Positions 10,912-20,333 of a stretch of DNA of 64,000 nucleotides are shown here, piece by piece; position 1 is the stretch's first letter; every line of letters begins with the position of its first letter. Origin of the DNA: Renibacterium salmoninarum ATCC 33209 (lineage in GTDB: Bacteria; Actinomycetota; Actinomycetes; Actinomycetales; Micrococcaceae); NCBI RefSeq assembly GCF_000018885.1, contig NC_010168.1, forward strand, positions 62,001-126,000. The letters are read 5' to 3'. The notes below the pieces were generated by a model, which ran no database searches, was not told the DNA's origin, and saw only the letters and a list, made by a program, of their open reading frames with translations. A program made the translations under genes and the position numbers.

Positions 10912-11711
10912 TTAGGCTGCATCCTGATTGCGCCGTCCAAGCGAATGGTCTCGCCGTTGAGCATGGCATTCGCAATGATGTGTTCCACTAAGGCCGCATA
11001 CTCATCGGGCTGACCAAGCCGGGACGGGTGCGGGATTTGCGCGGCCAAGGAATCTTGCGCGTCTTGTGGCAACCCGGCCACCATCGGCGTGCCAAAAATA
11101 CCGGGCGCAATGGTCATCACCCGGATGAGCGAGCGGGCAAACTCTCTGGCAATGGGTAGTGTCATTGCGGCAACCGCACCCTTTGAGGCCGCATATGCTG
11201 GCTGCCCAATTTGTCCGTCAAAAGCAGCCACCGAGGCGGTATTGACAATGACGCCGCGTTCGGAAGTGTTGAACTCGCCAACTACGGGCTCGTTATTCGC
11301 CATGGCAGCGGCTGCGAGTCGAAGCACATTTAAGGTGCCAACCAAATTCACTTGGATCACCCGGTTGAACGCCTCAAGCGGCAGTACGCCGTCCCGGCCC
11401 AAGACCTTTCCTGGCGTACCGATTCCGGCACAGTTGACCACTACGCGCAAGGTTCCAAGCGTCGAGGCAGCGGCGACGGCTGCCTGTACCTGCGCCTCGT
11501 CGGTGACGTCCGCCCCAGCAAAAACAGCGCTGTTCTCACGACTGGCGTTAAGTTCGGCGGCAACTTCGGCACCATGAGAGCTAGGCAAATCAACAATGAC
11601 GACGGCGGCACCACCGGCATGCAGTCGCCGGGCCGTGGCCGCACCCAAGCCCGAGGCACCACCTGTCACCAGGGCCACCACGATTTCAGAGTTCAAACCG
11701 CTAATCTTCAT
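10908..11711 (-). CDS. SDR-family 3-hydroxyacyl-CoA dehydrogenase-like protein
   Basis: A short-chain dehydrogenase of 267 residues with the NAD-binding [11 protein letters not shown] near residue 16, the NCAG motif, Ser near [11 protein letters not shown] and the catalytic YAASKG. The spacing and the [13 protein letters not shown] segment resemble type 2 3-hydroxyacyl-CoA dehydrogenases (HSD17B10-like). With the overlapping downstream acyl-CoA dehydrogenase it would supply two oxidative steps of beta-oxidation. The start at 11711 has a GAGGAGGAAAC ribosome site just upstream. Confidence 0.82.
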   Translation of the reverse strand: MKISGLNSEIVVALVTGGASGLGAATARRLHAGGAAVVIVDLPSSHGAEVAAELNASRENSAVFAGADVTDEAQVQAAVAAASTLGTLRVVVNCAGIGTPGKVLGRDGVLPLEAFNRVIQVNLVGTLNVLRLAAAAMANNEPVVGEFNTSERGVIVNTASVAAFDGQIGQPAYAASKGAVAAMTLPIAREFARSLIRVMTIAPGIFGTPMVAGLPQDAQDSLAAQIPHPSRLGQPDEYAALVEHIIANAMLNGETIRLDGAIRMQPK

Positions 11712-11816
11712 GTTTCCTCCTCATCGAGTTCCGTTAATGCATACTAACCGAATTAACAGCTCTGACGCAGAGCTACCCATCAGCACGAAACCAGGCAATC
11801 GGATTAGAGTGAATGC

Positions 11817-12916
11817 ATGAGCGGGCAAACCCAGACCGAAGCATGGGCACACCGGGCCGCGACGGCGGAAAGCGCGGTAAATTCCCGGTTTGGCCGCCGA
11901 CTCCTGATCATCCCGGGTACCTGGTTGGCTAAGATTGCTGCCCCTGCGCAGCGAAACCTGGAATGGCTTACTGGTGGCAAGCTCATTATCTGGATTGCCT
12001 TCTAGATGCCGGTTGGCGCAAGCTCCAAACCGGCAAACAGCCTAATTTACACCGAGCTCAAGCCTTGTTACGCAGCATCAAGCTCCGCAATTTCTTTCGA
12101 CTCAGTAATAGTTTTTATGACGATATGGCGTGGCTGGCGCTGGCGGCCGGCAGAGCCGAGCAGCTCTCACTACAAGCCACTGGCAGGTCTTTCCCGGGTG
12201 CAAACCGGGCTGTACGAACGTTGGGCCGGCAGCTAATTCAAGGCTTCAGCACTGAACCGGGCTGCGGTTTGTTTTGGTCTAAGCGGCGTGACTTCAAAAA
12301 CACGCCGGCCAACGGACCAGCAGCGCTATATTTCGCGCGCGTCGGCGACGTGCAACGAGCTCAGCAGCTTCTCGACTGGCTCTACTCCAACCTCTGGGAT
12401 ACCGAACGTGGTTTGTATCTGGATGGAATCCACCTCAGATCGACCGGGCCAGAACGCGAAGAAACGGTCTGGACTTATAACCAAGGACCGGTCCTTGGTG
12501 CGCTGTGTGCAGTGCCAACTGACAGCAATCTAGACCGGGCCGCTGAGGTGGTGGCCGGCGTCGAACGCGGATTGAGCTCGGATGGCGCAATTTTGTTGCA
12601 TGGCGATGGCGACAGCGGGCTATTTACCGGAATCTTGGTTCGCTATCTGGCAGTTGCGGCCCGGAATCAGGCGCTACCGGCCCGGACCCGAGCCACTGCC
12701 GCGAGTTTGGTCTTCACAACCGCCGAGGCGATCTGGGCCTCCCGCTCCGCCGAAGACGTCTTTACCAAGGATCTGCAGCTCCGTGCTGATCAGTCGTATC
12801 CGAATCAGACGCCGGTGCAACTTTCGACCCAGCTACAGGCCTGGATGATTTTTGAATCCGCGCACCAACTGGCTCAGACCGAAACGCGTCTGCCACCAGA
12901 ACTAACGACACAATAG
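11817..12916 (+). pseudogene. Glycoside hydrolase family 76-like protein (alpha-1,6-mannanase type), frameshifted
   Basis: The N-terminal piece (from ATG 11817, RFGRRLLIIPGTWLAKIA) is in a different frame from the rest, which continues at about 11960 as YWWQAHYLDCLLDAG. The body has the paired acidic residues typical of GH76 (SFYDDMAWLAL) and WTYNQGPVLGAL. Without the frameshift it would be about 365 residues and lack a signal peptide. Its 3' end overlaps the convergent PAP2 gene by 155 bases. A shortened protein from 11963 retains most of the barrel, so residual function cannot be excluded. Confidence 0.78.
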
Positions 12917-13532
12917 CGAGCGAAAGCGACAGCCCCGCAAGTACATCGGTGAGCCAGTGATGGCCCAGATACAGTCGGCTGAATGAGATCGCGAAAATCC
13001 CGACGACGGCGACTGCCGCCCAAACAGCGCGGCGGCCAACTTCCGTATTCCTGCTGATCAGCAAGTAAGCCAACACGATGAAAAAGACGCCCGCCGCCAG
13101 AGCATGCCCGGAGGGAAAAGAATACGAGGTGCTGATACCGAACAGCATGTCTTTCGCTGGCGGCCGAGGCCTGGCAATGGCTAGCTTGACGAAGGTACTG
13201 GTCAACGCCACTACCCCCATGGCTAAGGCAAGCAACACCGGTCGCCAAATTTCGCGCCGGAGCAAAGCCCAGAGCCCCGCGAGCACAATAACAATCACGG
13301 TGAACCAGAGCGGGTTCGCCGCGGTGGTGATTATTCCTAACAGCTGCGTCGCCCAAGGCACCCGGATGGTTTGTAGCCACTCAAGTAGCGGCTTATCGTA
13401 AACGGTAAGGCCCGAATTTTCTGCCACCATGCCCCACAAAACAAAGAAACCCGTCAACCCGACGATGAATAAAACTCCCGCCCAGATCAAAAGGGCGCGG
13501 TTCGGGGTCGCTCGGCGCGAAGTTGAAAGCAT
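12762..13532 (-). CDS. PAP2-superfamily membrane phosphatase
   Basis: A 256-residue integral membrane protein of the phosphatidic acid phosphatase type 2 family. The three catalytic motifs are present: KLAIARPRP, YSFPSGHALAAG and SRLYLGHHWLTDV, with the catalytic His in the last two. About six transmembrane helices are visible. Likely substrates are lipid phosphates such as undecaprenyl or phosphatidyl phosphates. The C-terminal ~50 residues are hydrophilic and overlap the GH76 pseudogene on the other strand, so the original stop may have been earlier. Confidence 0.82.
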   Translation of the reverse strand: MLSTSRRATPNRALLIWAGVLFIVGLTGFFVLWGMVAENSGLTVYDKPLLEWLQTIRVPWATQLLGIITTAANPLWFTVIVIVLAGLWALLRREIWRPVLLALAMGVVALTSTFVKLAIARPRPPAKDMLFGISTSYSFPSGHALAAGVFFIVLAYLLISRNTEVGRRAVWAAVAVVGIFAISFSRLYLGHHWLTDVLAGLSLSLAIVSLVLVADAFRSEPVGARIQKSSRPVAGSKVAPASDSDTTDQHGAADPW

Positions 13533-13600
13533 CCGTCTATTCTGCCTTGGAAAACTGGGCAGATCCTATGGTGCCTGCCGGTGATTCGGCGGGCTGAGCA

Positions 13601-14200
13601 CTATTCGCCAGCCGGTTTATCCCGTTGCGGGTATGGCGCTTCATAGCGCGCGAGCATCTCAACAAAACCAGCTATCTTTCGCTGGCGACCAGCTTCTGTC
13701 TTGAGTTGGCTGAGCCGGAAATACATCGCGAAGCGGTTTTTGGTGTTGAGCACATCGAGCATCTTTTGTGCTCGATGGTTAGCCGAAATAGCTTCGAGCA
13801 AGTCTGCGGGCAACTCCGAATCACTCTGGGTTGCATAAGCCATCTCCCAACGACCATCGGCTTTTGCTGCTTCTACCGCCGCCCAACCGGCTTGCGCCAT
13901 TTTGCCTTCAGCTTCCAACCGAGCAATGTGCTCAGTATTTCGCACCGACCACGAGCTTTTTGGCCCGCGTGGCGTCCAGCGCTGAAAAACACTTTCGGCA
14001 TCGCGGCGTTTGGCCTGGCCGTCGATCCAGCCAAAGCACAGCGCCTCATCGAGCGCGCTGGCGTGAGTTATCTCGGTGACAGTGCCACCTTTTTTATGTA
14101 GCACAAGCCACACACCAGGACGGCTCGCGTGATTTTCAGTGAGCCACTCGCGCCATTGCTCGGCATTTTGCACCAATAATTCGGGGACTTCTGCAGCCAT
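13601..14200 (-). CDS. YdeI/OmpD-associated family protein (OmdA domain)
   Basis: A 199-residue cytoplasmic protein with the family's characteristic EWREWLTENHASRPGVWLVL opening, then ALDEALCFGWIDGQAKR and FQRWTPRGPKSSWS. Family members are annotated as bacteriocin-protection or stress proteins, with no firm biochemical activity. The sequence is complete and of usual length. It is the third of several leftward genes between 13.5 and 18.7 kb. Confidence 0.78.
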   Translation of the reverse strand: MAAEVPELLVQNAEQWREWLTENHASRPGVWLVLHKKGGTVTEITHASALDEALCFGWIDGQAKRRDAESVFQRWTPRGPKSSWSVRNTEHIARLEAEGKMAQAGWAAVEAAKADGRWEMAYATQSDSELPADLLEAISANHRAQKMLDVLNTKNRFAMYFRLSQLKTEAGRQRKIAGFVEMLARYEAPYPQRDKPAGE

Positions 14201-14239
14201 GCCGCCACATTACCGTTTCCGACCGCTACCGAACAGAGT

Positions 14240-15107
14240 TCAGCTGAGCCAATAGCCGCGTTCATGCATCACCTGCGCCAGCAGGTCGGCCCGATCGGTC
14301 ATCACACCGTCCACGCCCAAGTCAAAGAGCCGGTGCATATCTGCCTTGTCGTTGATGGTCCAGACATGCAACTTCAAGCCCCATAAATGCGCTCGATGAA
14401 TGGATTTTCTACTCACTACCCGAAGGACCCCGGCGCGCTCGGGCACCTGTAAGCAATCGACGTCGTGCAGTATTCGCTTCAGCCAACGCCGTGGCAGCCA
14501 GGCGGAAAAGAGCAGAAAAGCCGCAATCGATAGCATCCCGCCTGACGAGGCAGTGCGCTTGCTCAGTCTGGCCAACACCGCGCGGCGACGCGAGTCTGAA
14601 AATGATGCGATACAAATTCGATCATGCAACGAATACCGCTCAATGACATCCACTAACGGCACCACGCCAGCAGCATCTTTGACATCAAAATTGATTTTGG
14701 TTCCGGGCAACGCGGCAACCAAATCTTCGAAACGCGGAATAACTTCCGTGCCATTGATTCGGAGCCGGGAAAGTTCCGCAAAGGTGTGTGCAGAAATCTT
14801 GCCTTTACCGTTAGTAACTCGGTCTAAGACCTCGTCGTGGAACACCGTCAGAGCTAGTTCGCAGGTCCGTTTCAACGTGCCGAAAGCCCAATGCGACGGC
14901 GGACTGAAAGCTAGGCAAGGAATTCTCAATATTCGTGCCAGTCATCGAAAACCCACGATGCGCGAAGGCCAATGGAACAGCCGAGTCTAGATAAGGCAAA
15001 GGCCCAGTTGTGTTCACGCGGCAAGCGTACCAAGCTACGGGGGCTAGAAGCGCCGCCAAAGCAATCTGGAACTTTCTAGCCTTGCTGTTGGGCCAAAAGC
15101 TGCTCAA
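14240..15107 (-). pseudogene. Glycerophosphodiester phosphodiesterase, frameshifted
   Basis: GDPD enzymes hydrolyse glycerophosphodiesters. The N-terminal part (from 15107) has a membrane anchor (ALAALLAPVAWYACRV) and the catalytic AFAHRGFS and ENSLPSFQSAVALGF...HVETDLR. After SSDGV the frame breaks near 14845 and continues in another frame as VFHDEVLDRVT, with C-terminal HVWTINDKADMHRLFDLGVDG. His and Glu/Asp catalytic positions are preserved on either side of the break. Its start overlaps the end of the HAD gene by 32 bases. Confidence 0.85.
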
Positions 15108-15885
15108 TCACTTGCGCCACGCCGTCGTCGTCGATCCCAGGCGCCACCAAGTCAGTGGCCGCCAAAGCAGACTCGTGCCCGCTAGCCATCGCGTAGCCGC
15201 GCCCGGCCCAGGCGAGCATTTCGACGTCGTTAGGCATGTCCCCGAAAGCAACTACCGCCTCGGCCGGGATGCCGCGAGAAGCTGCAAACTCGCTCAAGGT
15301 TGCAGCTTTGTTGACGCCGACCTTGGACATTTCCAATAAGGCGATATCCGGTGCTGAATGCGTGGCATCCACCCATTGGGCGGCGGCGGGCCGGACCTTT
15401 GCTAAAAATTCATCCGCGTTTGAGTCCAGTGTCTTAGCCAATAGCTTCAACACGCCACATTCTGCGCGTAACGAATCTGCCAAAAGCTGGGGCTCTATCG
15501 CCTTCAATGCCGCCGGTGCGGTCTCTCAAACAAACCCTGGTTCAATGAACAATCCGTCGATGGCCTCGGCGGCAAAACTAGCCGAAGCCACCACCTCTTT
15601 AATCGCCTGGCGAGCCGCCAAAACGTCTGCAATTGGCAAACATTTAGTACTGAGCACCCGCTCTTCAGCCAAATCGTAAACCAGCGCGCCATTGGAGCAG
15701 ATCCCTGTTCCCACGTGGCCAATTTGCTCACGCAGCGGATCCAACCAACGCGGAGGACGACCCGTCACAAAGACAACTTCGACGCCGGCTGCAAGCGCGG
15801 GCTGGAATGCAGCCACGGTGCGTGGACTAATTTTCCCGTCGTGGTTGAGGATCGTTCCGTCGATATCGCTTGCGATCAATTGCAT
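15076..15885 (-). pseudogene. HAD-superfamily (Cof-type) phosphatase with an in-frame stop
   Basis: The haloacid dehalogenase motif I is intact (LIASDIDGTILN, residues 4-15), motif II is VVFVTGRPP, and motif IV appears as VAFGDMPNDVEML in the C-terminal half. A single in-frame TGA at 15526-15528, after GLFIEPGFV, splits the frame; the same frame continues with ETAPAALKAIEPQL. This is a nonsense mutation rather than a frameshift. Substrates of Cof-type HADs are sugar phosphates or flavin phosphates; which applies here is unknown. Confidence 0.85.
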
Positions 15886-15889
15886 AGCT

Positions 15890-17191
15890 TCAGGTTATCC
15901 GTGCTTCAGATGGCTCAGCGACCGCGACGCCTTCTTGATAACTGGCCGAGGCAAAGCCGACCAGTAATAAATAGAGTCGTGAGGCCACAAAACCGCCAGT
16001 AATGATCCAAAAAACTGGCGCAGCGCCTAGCCAAAGCACTAAAGCCCCGCCCAGCGGTGCACCAACGACAATCATCGCGCGATTAATCGAACGCATCGTG
16101 GCGCTCATCCGGCCATGTAGTCGTCTCGGCGTCAGAATCACGCGATAGGCCAACTCATGCGCACCGCTCATCCCGAAACCCAAACCATAGATGAACTGAC
16201 CTGCGATCAAAGGCAGCCATAATTGCCATACGGCATTGGGCGCGCTGGTGGACGTCACACCAGAGGTTGCCTGCAGCGCAATCAAGGCAAAGCCGAGGGC
16301 ATCAAAGGCGCCGGAAAGCATGATGGTTTTGCCTGGGCCAAGCCAATGACCCAATCGTGTGGTGAGTGCAGTACTCACCGTTGCACCGACGCCAACTCCG
16401 GTAAAAATCAGGCCCGCAGCGGCCGCATCAAGATGCAGCGTCAGGGTCAGATAGGCGATGAAGACCGTACCTGCCATCGCGTTGAAGATAAACCAGACGT
16501 GCGAGCTTATTGCCAAAGGACGCCGCCGAGGATGCGTGTAGACCCAGCGCACCCCTTCACTGATTTCGCGCGGCAAATTCAGTTTGGCCCGCGGCTCTGA
16601 AATTTCTGGTGCCATAAGGTTTTGCGCTCTGATTCGCCAGATCACTAACGCCGAAAAAACATAAGAGAGCGCATCGACTAAAAATGCCAACGGAATCCCG
16701 ATCATTTTGATCAGGCCACCAGCAAGCAATTGTCCTGTGGCTTGTGCAACCGCGTCGCTTTGTTCAACTCGGGCGTTCGCTTTGTGCAAGAGTTCTCGCG
16801 GTACGAGTTGCGGCAAGTAGGTCTGGTGCTCGGTGTCGCCAATCAGCGAAAACGCGCCGAAAACAACCATCGCCACGATCAACATCGGTACGGTCAGCAC
16901 GCCAAGCAATCCCGAGAAGCTGATGAAGCCAAGTGCGCCCGCTCGCAGTAGATCCGCAACAATCAGCAGCCTGCGCTGCGGCAACCTTTCCACTAACGTG
17001 CCGGCGATCAAGCCCAGAAAGACGTATGGCAGCCATCTGGCAGCGTTGACCAACCCCAGTTCTAGCTCGCTTTGACCAAGCTGCACCGTGACCAGAAACC
17101 CCAGCGCCAAGGTGGTGATGTAGGTGCCAAAACTGGACACTGTGGCCGCGCTCCAGAGCAGCATAAAAGACCGGTGTTCGCGAAGCTTCAT
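15890..17191 (-). CDS. Major facilitator superfamily transporter
   Basis: A 433-residue, 12-helix MFS protein of the MFS_3/EntS-like type, starting MKLREHRSFMLLWSAATVSS. The loop 2-3 motif GTLVERLPQRRLLIVADLLR is recognisable, and DTEHQTYLPQLVPRELLHKANA is typical of drug or siderophore exporters of this group. ATG 17191 is preferred to the open-frame start at 17224 because the family sequence begins at MKLREHRSF. The substrate is unknown and the gene appears intact. Confidence 0.82.
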   Translation of the reverse strand: MKLREHRSFMLLWSAATVSSFGTYITTLALGFLVTVQLGQSELELGLVNAARWLPYVFLGLIAGTLVERLPQRRLLIVADLLRAGALGFISFSGLLGVLTVPMLIVAMVVFGAFSLIGDTEHQTYLPQLVPRELLHKANARVEQSDAVAQATGQLLAGGLIKMIGIPLAFLVDALSYVFSALVIWRIRAQNLMAPEISEPRAKLNLPREISEGVRWVYTHPRRRPLAISSHVWFIFNAMAGTVFIAYLTLTLHLDAAAAGLIFTGVGVGATVSTALTTRLGHWLGPGKTIMLSGAFDALGFALIALQATSGVTSTSAPNAVWQLWLPLIAGQFIYGLGFGMSGAHELAYRVILTPRRLHGRMSATMRSINRAMIVVGAPLGGALVLWLGAAPVFWIITGGFVASRLYLLLVGFASASYQEGVAVAEPSEARIT

Positions 17192-17246
17192 CGCGCCTCC
17201 GTGTCTTATCGAGTCTCGCCGCAAGCCAATGAACTATTCAGCTAAG

Positions 17247-17777
17247 TTAATGAGAAAAAGTACCAATCATTCGGGCCCGGGCAATGCCGTGGCTGAAGAT
17301 ATTGAAGCCCAGGTAGGCGCAGGAACCTTCAGCAGGTACATCTAATGCCTCAACATCGAGCGCATGTACCACCACCATGTAACGGTGCGAGCCGTGCCCA
17401 GCTGGCGGTGCCGCACCCACGTAGCCCGGCATGCCGGCGTCGTTTTTGAGCGTCACGGCACCCAACGGCAAAGCCTGCGACTGCGGCGTCCCGGCACCGG
17501 CCGGCAAAGACGTGGTGGACGCCGGAAGGTTGAAAACTGCCCAGTGCCAAAACCCACTCGCGGTAGGCGCATCGGGATCATAGGCCGTTAGGGCGAAGCT
17601 CTTTGTGTCTGCCGGGAAATCCGACCAGCTCAATTGGGGTGACTCATCCGATCCACCCGCGCCCATCACGCCGGAAACCTGAGCCGTTGGCAAGACATCG
17701 CCGTCTTTGAATGACTCGCTGCTCAGCGTAAAACCGGGCAACTGCGGCAGGTCTGCATAAGGGTCATAACTAATCAT
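17247..17777 (-). CDS. YbhB/YbcL family (PEBP / Raf-kinase-inhibitor-like) protein
   Basis: A 176-residue phosphatidylethanolamine-binding-protein fold. Conserved segments are [31 protein letters not shown], and [23 protein letters not shown]. Bacterial members are cytoplasmic or periplasmic proteins of unsettled function. It starts three bases after the PfkB kinase stop, so the two are probably one transcript. Complete. Confidence 0.85.
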   Translation of the reverse strand: MISYDPYADLPQLPGFTLSSESFKDGDVLPTAQVSGVMGAGGSDESPQLSWSDFPADTKSFALTAYDPDAPTASGFWHWAVFNLPASTTSLPAGAGTPQSQALPLGAVTLKNDAGMPGYVGAAPPAGHGSHRYMVVVHALDVEALDVPAEGSCAYLGFNIFSHGIARARMIGTFSH

Positions 17778-17780
17778 GAT

Positions 17781-18704
17781 TTACCTTCCAAAATTGTGGA
17801 GCTCATCTTTAGTTGGCGGATTCGCCCCTGGTCGAGAAACGGTGATTGCCGCCGCATGTGCCGCAATGTTCAGGATGTCAGCTAAATCTTGCTTGCCTAT
17901 CGCGCGCAGCTGCTCTCTACGCTGAGCTCCATCAAGCTCACGGTCAACAATCGCGCCAATCAAGGCCGCCATAAATGAATCACCGGCACCCACGGTATCT
18001 GCGACTTGGACCGCTGGCACATCTGCTGTCACTTCGGCTGCAGCAGCAACAGCCCAAGGACCACCTTCGCCTCGAGTAACCACAACAAGAGCAGGGCCAT
18101 CTGGGTATCCCAGCCAATTGCGTGCAGAATCGAGCGGATCGGACTCTGGATACAACCAATGCAAATCTTCATCGGAAGCCTTGACCACATCAGCGAGCCG
18201 TACGAATTTCTCGGCTCGCTCACGAGCTTCGGCAACATTTTTGATGATGGACGGGCGGCAGTTCGGGTCGTAGGAAATCGTGGCATGTCCGCGTGCCGCG
18301 AGCACCGCTTGGTACACCGCGTCTGCGCCCGGCGATAGCATTGCAGCGATCGATCCGGTGTGCAGCAAAGTTGTCGCTTGAAGTTGTTCCGATGTGACCT
18401 CAGGCAGCGTCCAAGCCAGTTGAAATTGATAACTCGCAGCGCCGTCCGCATCGAGATTTGCCCGCGCAACACTGGTGGCCAATGCATCGGCGGCCAGCGG
18501 AGTCAGCACTGAATTTCCGTGCAAGTGTGCGGCAATGAGTTCACCGTAGGCGTCCTGGCCGTAGCGGCCAAGGAACTCCACTGGATGACCTAATCTGGCT
18601 AGTCCCACCGCAACGTTGAGTGGGCTGCCACCAACGTGCGGCACTGGTTCCGCGCCGGGATGTACAACTTCGTCGATCAGGGCTTCACCGATGACTGTCA
18701 GCAT
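17781..18704 (-). CDS. PfkB-family carbohydrate kinase (fructokinase/ribokinase-like)
   Basis: A 307-residue sugar kinase: N-terminal GEALIDEVV and GGSPLNVAVGLARLG, and the C-terminal PfkB signature DTVGAGDSFMAALIGA with the catalytic Asp. The opening resembles fructokinases more than ribokinases. A remnant of D-ribose pyranase at 19207-19327 is close by but on the opposite strand, so a ribose role is possible and unproven. Intact. Confidence 0.85.
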   Translation of the reverse strand: MLTVIGEALIDEVVHPGAEPVPHVGGSPLNVAVGLARLGHPVEFLGRYGQDAYGELIAAHLHGNSVLTPLAADALATSVARANLDADGAASYQFQLAWTLPEVTSEQLQATTLLHTGSIAAMLSPGADAVYQAVLAARGHATISYDPNCRPSIIKNVAEARERAEKFVRLADVVKASDEDLHWLYPESDPLDSARNWLGYPDGPALVVVTRGEGGPWAVAAAAEVTADVPAVQVADTVGAGDSFMAALIGAIVDRELDGAQRREQLRAIGKQDLADILNIAAHAAAITVSRPGANPPTKDELHNFGR

Positions 18705-18790
18705 GCTGCAACTCTATCTTTTGCCTGCGACAGGATGCACAGTTGATCAGAGGACTAAGTGCGGGCGCAGCAGTTAAAGAAGGCGAAAAC

Positions 18791-19210
18791 ATGTCAGAGA
18801 CAACGGCAGATAAAGGGCGGGACGAACGGTTCGAGCGAGGTATGGCAATGCTCAACCAAGTAAGCGGCGACGGCGGTGGCCAGCAAGTCGTTGATTCGCT
18901 TGCCGGAATCTCGCCCGAGTTAGGTCATCAGATTGTGGCCTGGGGTTTCGGTGAAATCTATAGCCGCCCACAGTTGGCACCGCGTGACCGCCAGTTAGTC
19001 ACGTTAGGTATGTTGACGGCTTTGGGCGGCTGTGACCCGCAACTCGCTGTGCATGTAAATACTTCGCTCAACGTCGGTTTGACGCCCGATGAAATCATCG
19101 AAGCGCTGCTCCAGTCCGCCGCCTATTGCGGAATTCCCCGAGCCATCAATGCCACGTTCATAGCCAAGAAGGTCTTCGAAGAACGCGGTGTGCAGATCAG
19201 CACCGATTGA
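18791..19210 (+). CDS. Carboxymuconolactone decarboxylase family protein
   Basis: A 139-residue CMD-domain protein (AhpD-like helical fold). ATG 18791 is chosen over an upstream start because AGAAGG lies eight bases before it and the protein begins MSETTADKGRDERFERG as relatives do. LAPRDRQLVTLGMLTALGG and HVNTSLNVGLTPDEIIEALL are the conserved segments. No CxxC peroxidase pair is present, so a decarboxylase-like rather than AhpD-like role is likelier. Divergent from the PfkB kinase. Confidence 0.82.
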   Translation: MSETTADKGRDERFERGMAMLNQVSGDGGGQQVVDSLAGISPELGHQIVAWGFGEIYSRPQLAPRDRQLVTLGMLTALGGCDPQLAVHVNTSLNVGLTPDEIIEALLQSAAYCGIPRAINATFIAKKVFEERGVQISTD

Positions 19211-19327
19211 GGTTATTGGATTCGCTGGATGAAACGAGCGGACTGGCTAAGGCGGAGCTGATAGTCCGCACCGGCGAAGCCACGCCCTACGCGAATATTT
19301 TCGTTACGCTCCGGAGTGGCCTTCTAA
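19207..19327 (+). pseudogene. rbsD: 3' remnant of D-ribose pyranase (RbsD/FucU family)
   Basis: The bases just after the CMD gene translate as LIVRTGEATPYANIFVT, close to the highly conserved C-terminus of RbsD/FucU mutarotases (RTGExTPYANxxL). A one-base shift near 19310 is needed to reach the family-like end SGVAF and TAA at 19325-19327. Only about 38 of ~135 residues remain, with no start, so this is a dead fragment. It hints that a ribose or fucose utilisation gene set once stood here. Confidence 0.6.
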
Positions 19328-19334
19328 ACCGTCA

Positions 19335-20294
19335 TCAACGAGCGTCGGCAAACCGTTCTGCCGCCTCGAGGATGAGTTGAGTCGTTTTTGCACTGCCCTG
19401 ATGCCCAGCTTCCGAAACAATATGTAGCTGAGCCTCAGACCATTCTTGAGCCAGCAACCAAGGCACGTCTGCCGGGCCGCTGATATCTAGCCACCCATGA
19501 ATCAATACGCCTGGGATCCCGGCGAGTTTGTGCGCGTTTCGAAGCAGTTGATCTTCTGCCAACCAGCCGGCGTGGTGAAAATAGTGCGTGACCAAGCGGG
19601 CAAAAAGCATCCGGAAATCCGGGTCTTGAAATCGTTTGTATGGTGTGAATCCCGGCGCTAAGGACAACACGGCGTCCTCCCACAGGCACCAATCCAGAGC
19701 GGCTTGTTTCTGCACAGCTAGATCGCCATTTTGGTTCAGCAACTGGTAGTAGGCCGCGACCAGATCGCCGTCACGCTCCGCTTCTGGAACGCCGTCCCGG
19801 AATGCATGCCATTGCTCGGGTACAAATCGGCCAGCTTCATGGGCAAGCCAATGCACATCGGCGGGCCGCGTCATCGTCACCGAAACCAGAATCATCGCTC
19901 GCACCCGCTCCGGATATTGCTGCGCGTAGGCGAGGCCAAGCGTAACTCCCCAGGAGCCGCCCCAGAGTACCCAGCGGTCCACGCTAAGTAGCGTACGCAA
20001 CTGCTCAATATCGGCAATCAGATGACTCGTGGTGTTGTTGGATAAATCCAATGACGGATCGCTGGCTAACGGCCTACTATGCCCGCAATTGCGCTGGTCC
20101 ATCTGCACAATTCGATATTTTGCTGGATCCCAATTTCGCCTACCACCCGGCGTCGTACCTGAACCTGGGCCACCATGCAGGACCAAAACTGGTGTGCCCT
20201 GTGGGTTACCGCTGACTTCCCAGCAGATCTGATTTCCATCACCGGTATCCATCATTCCGGTTTCATACGGTTCAATTTCTGGATAGCGTTCCAT
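19335..20294 (-). CDS. pip: Proline iminopeptidase
   Basis: A 319-residue alpha/beta-hydrolase that removes N-terminal proline from peptides. The oxyanion motif HGGPGSG (residues 40-46), the nucleophile elbow GGSWGVTLGLAYAQ (Ser near 113) and the C-terminal GHQGS His are all present, as is DQRNCGHSRP, the family hallmark. It is intact and divergent from a MarR regulator, with an 18-bp perfect palindrome between the two starts; the regulator probably controls it. Confidence 0.9.
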   Translation of the reverse strand: MERYPEIEPYETGMMDTGDGNQICWEVSGNPQGTPVLVLHGGPGSGTTPGGRRNWDPAKYRIVQMDQRNCGHSRPLASDPSLDLSNNTTSHLIADIEQLRTLLSVDRWVLWGGSWGVTLGLAYAQQYPERVRAMILVSVTMTRPADVHWLAHEAGRFVPEQWHAFRDGVPEAERDGDLVAAYYQLLNQNGDLAVQKQAALDWCLWEDAVLSLAPGFTPYKRFQDPDFRMLFARLVTHYFHHAGWLAEDQLLRNAHKLAGIPGVLIHGWLDISGPADVPWLLAQEWSEAQLHIVSEAGHQGSAKTTQLILEAAERFADAR

Positions 20295-20307
20295 GGTTCT
20301 CCTCAGA

Positions 20308-20325
20308 TATAACAGCGCTGTTATA
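20308..20325. promoter_or_regulatory. 18-bp perfect palindrome, probable MarR operator
   Basis: TATAACAGCGCTGTTATA is identical to its reverse complement and fills most of the 39-bp gap between the divergent pip and marR starts (20294 and 20334). Size, symmetry and position match a MarR dimer site that would control both genes. Inference from position only. Confidence 0.75.
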
Positions 20326-20333
20326 GTTTAGCC

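Noticed and set aside
15526..15528. In-frame TGA in the HAD gene considered as selenocysteine
   Set aside because: No SECIS-like hairpin directly follows, and the position is not catalytic in HAD enzymes.
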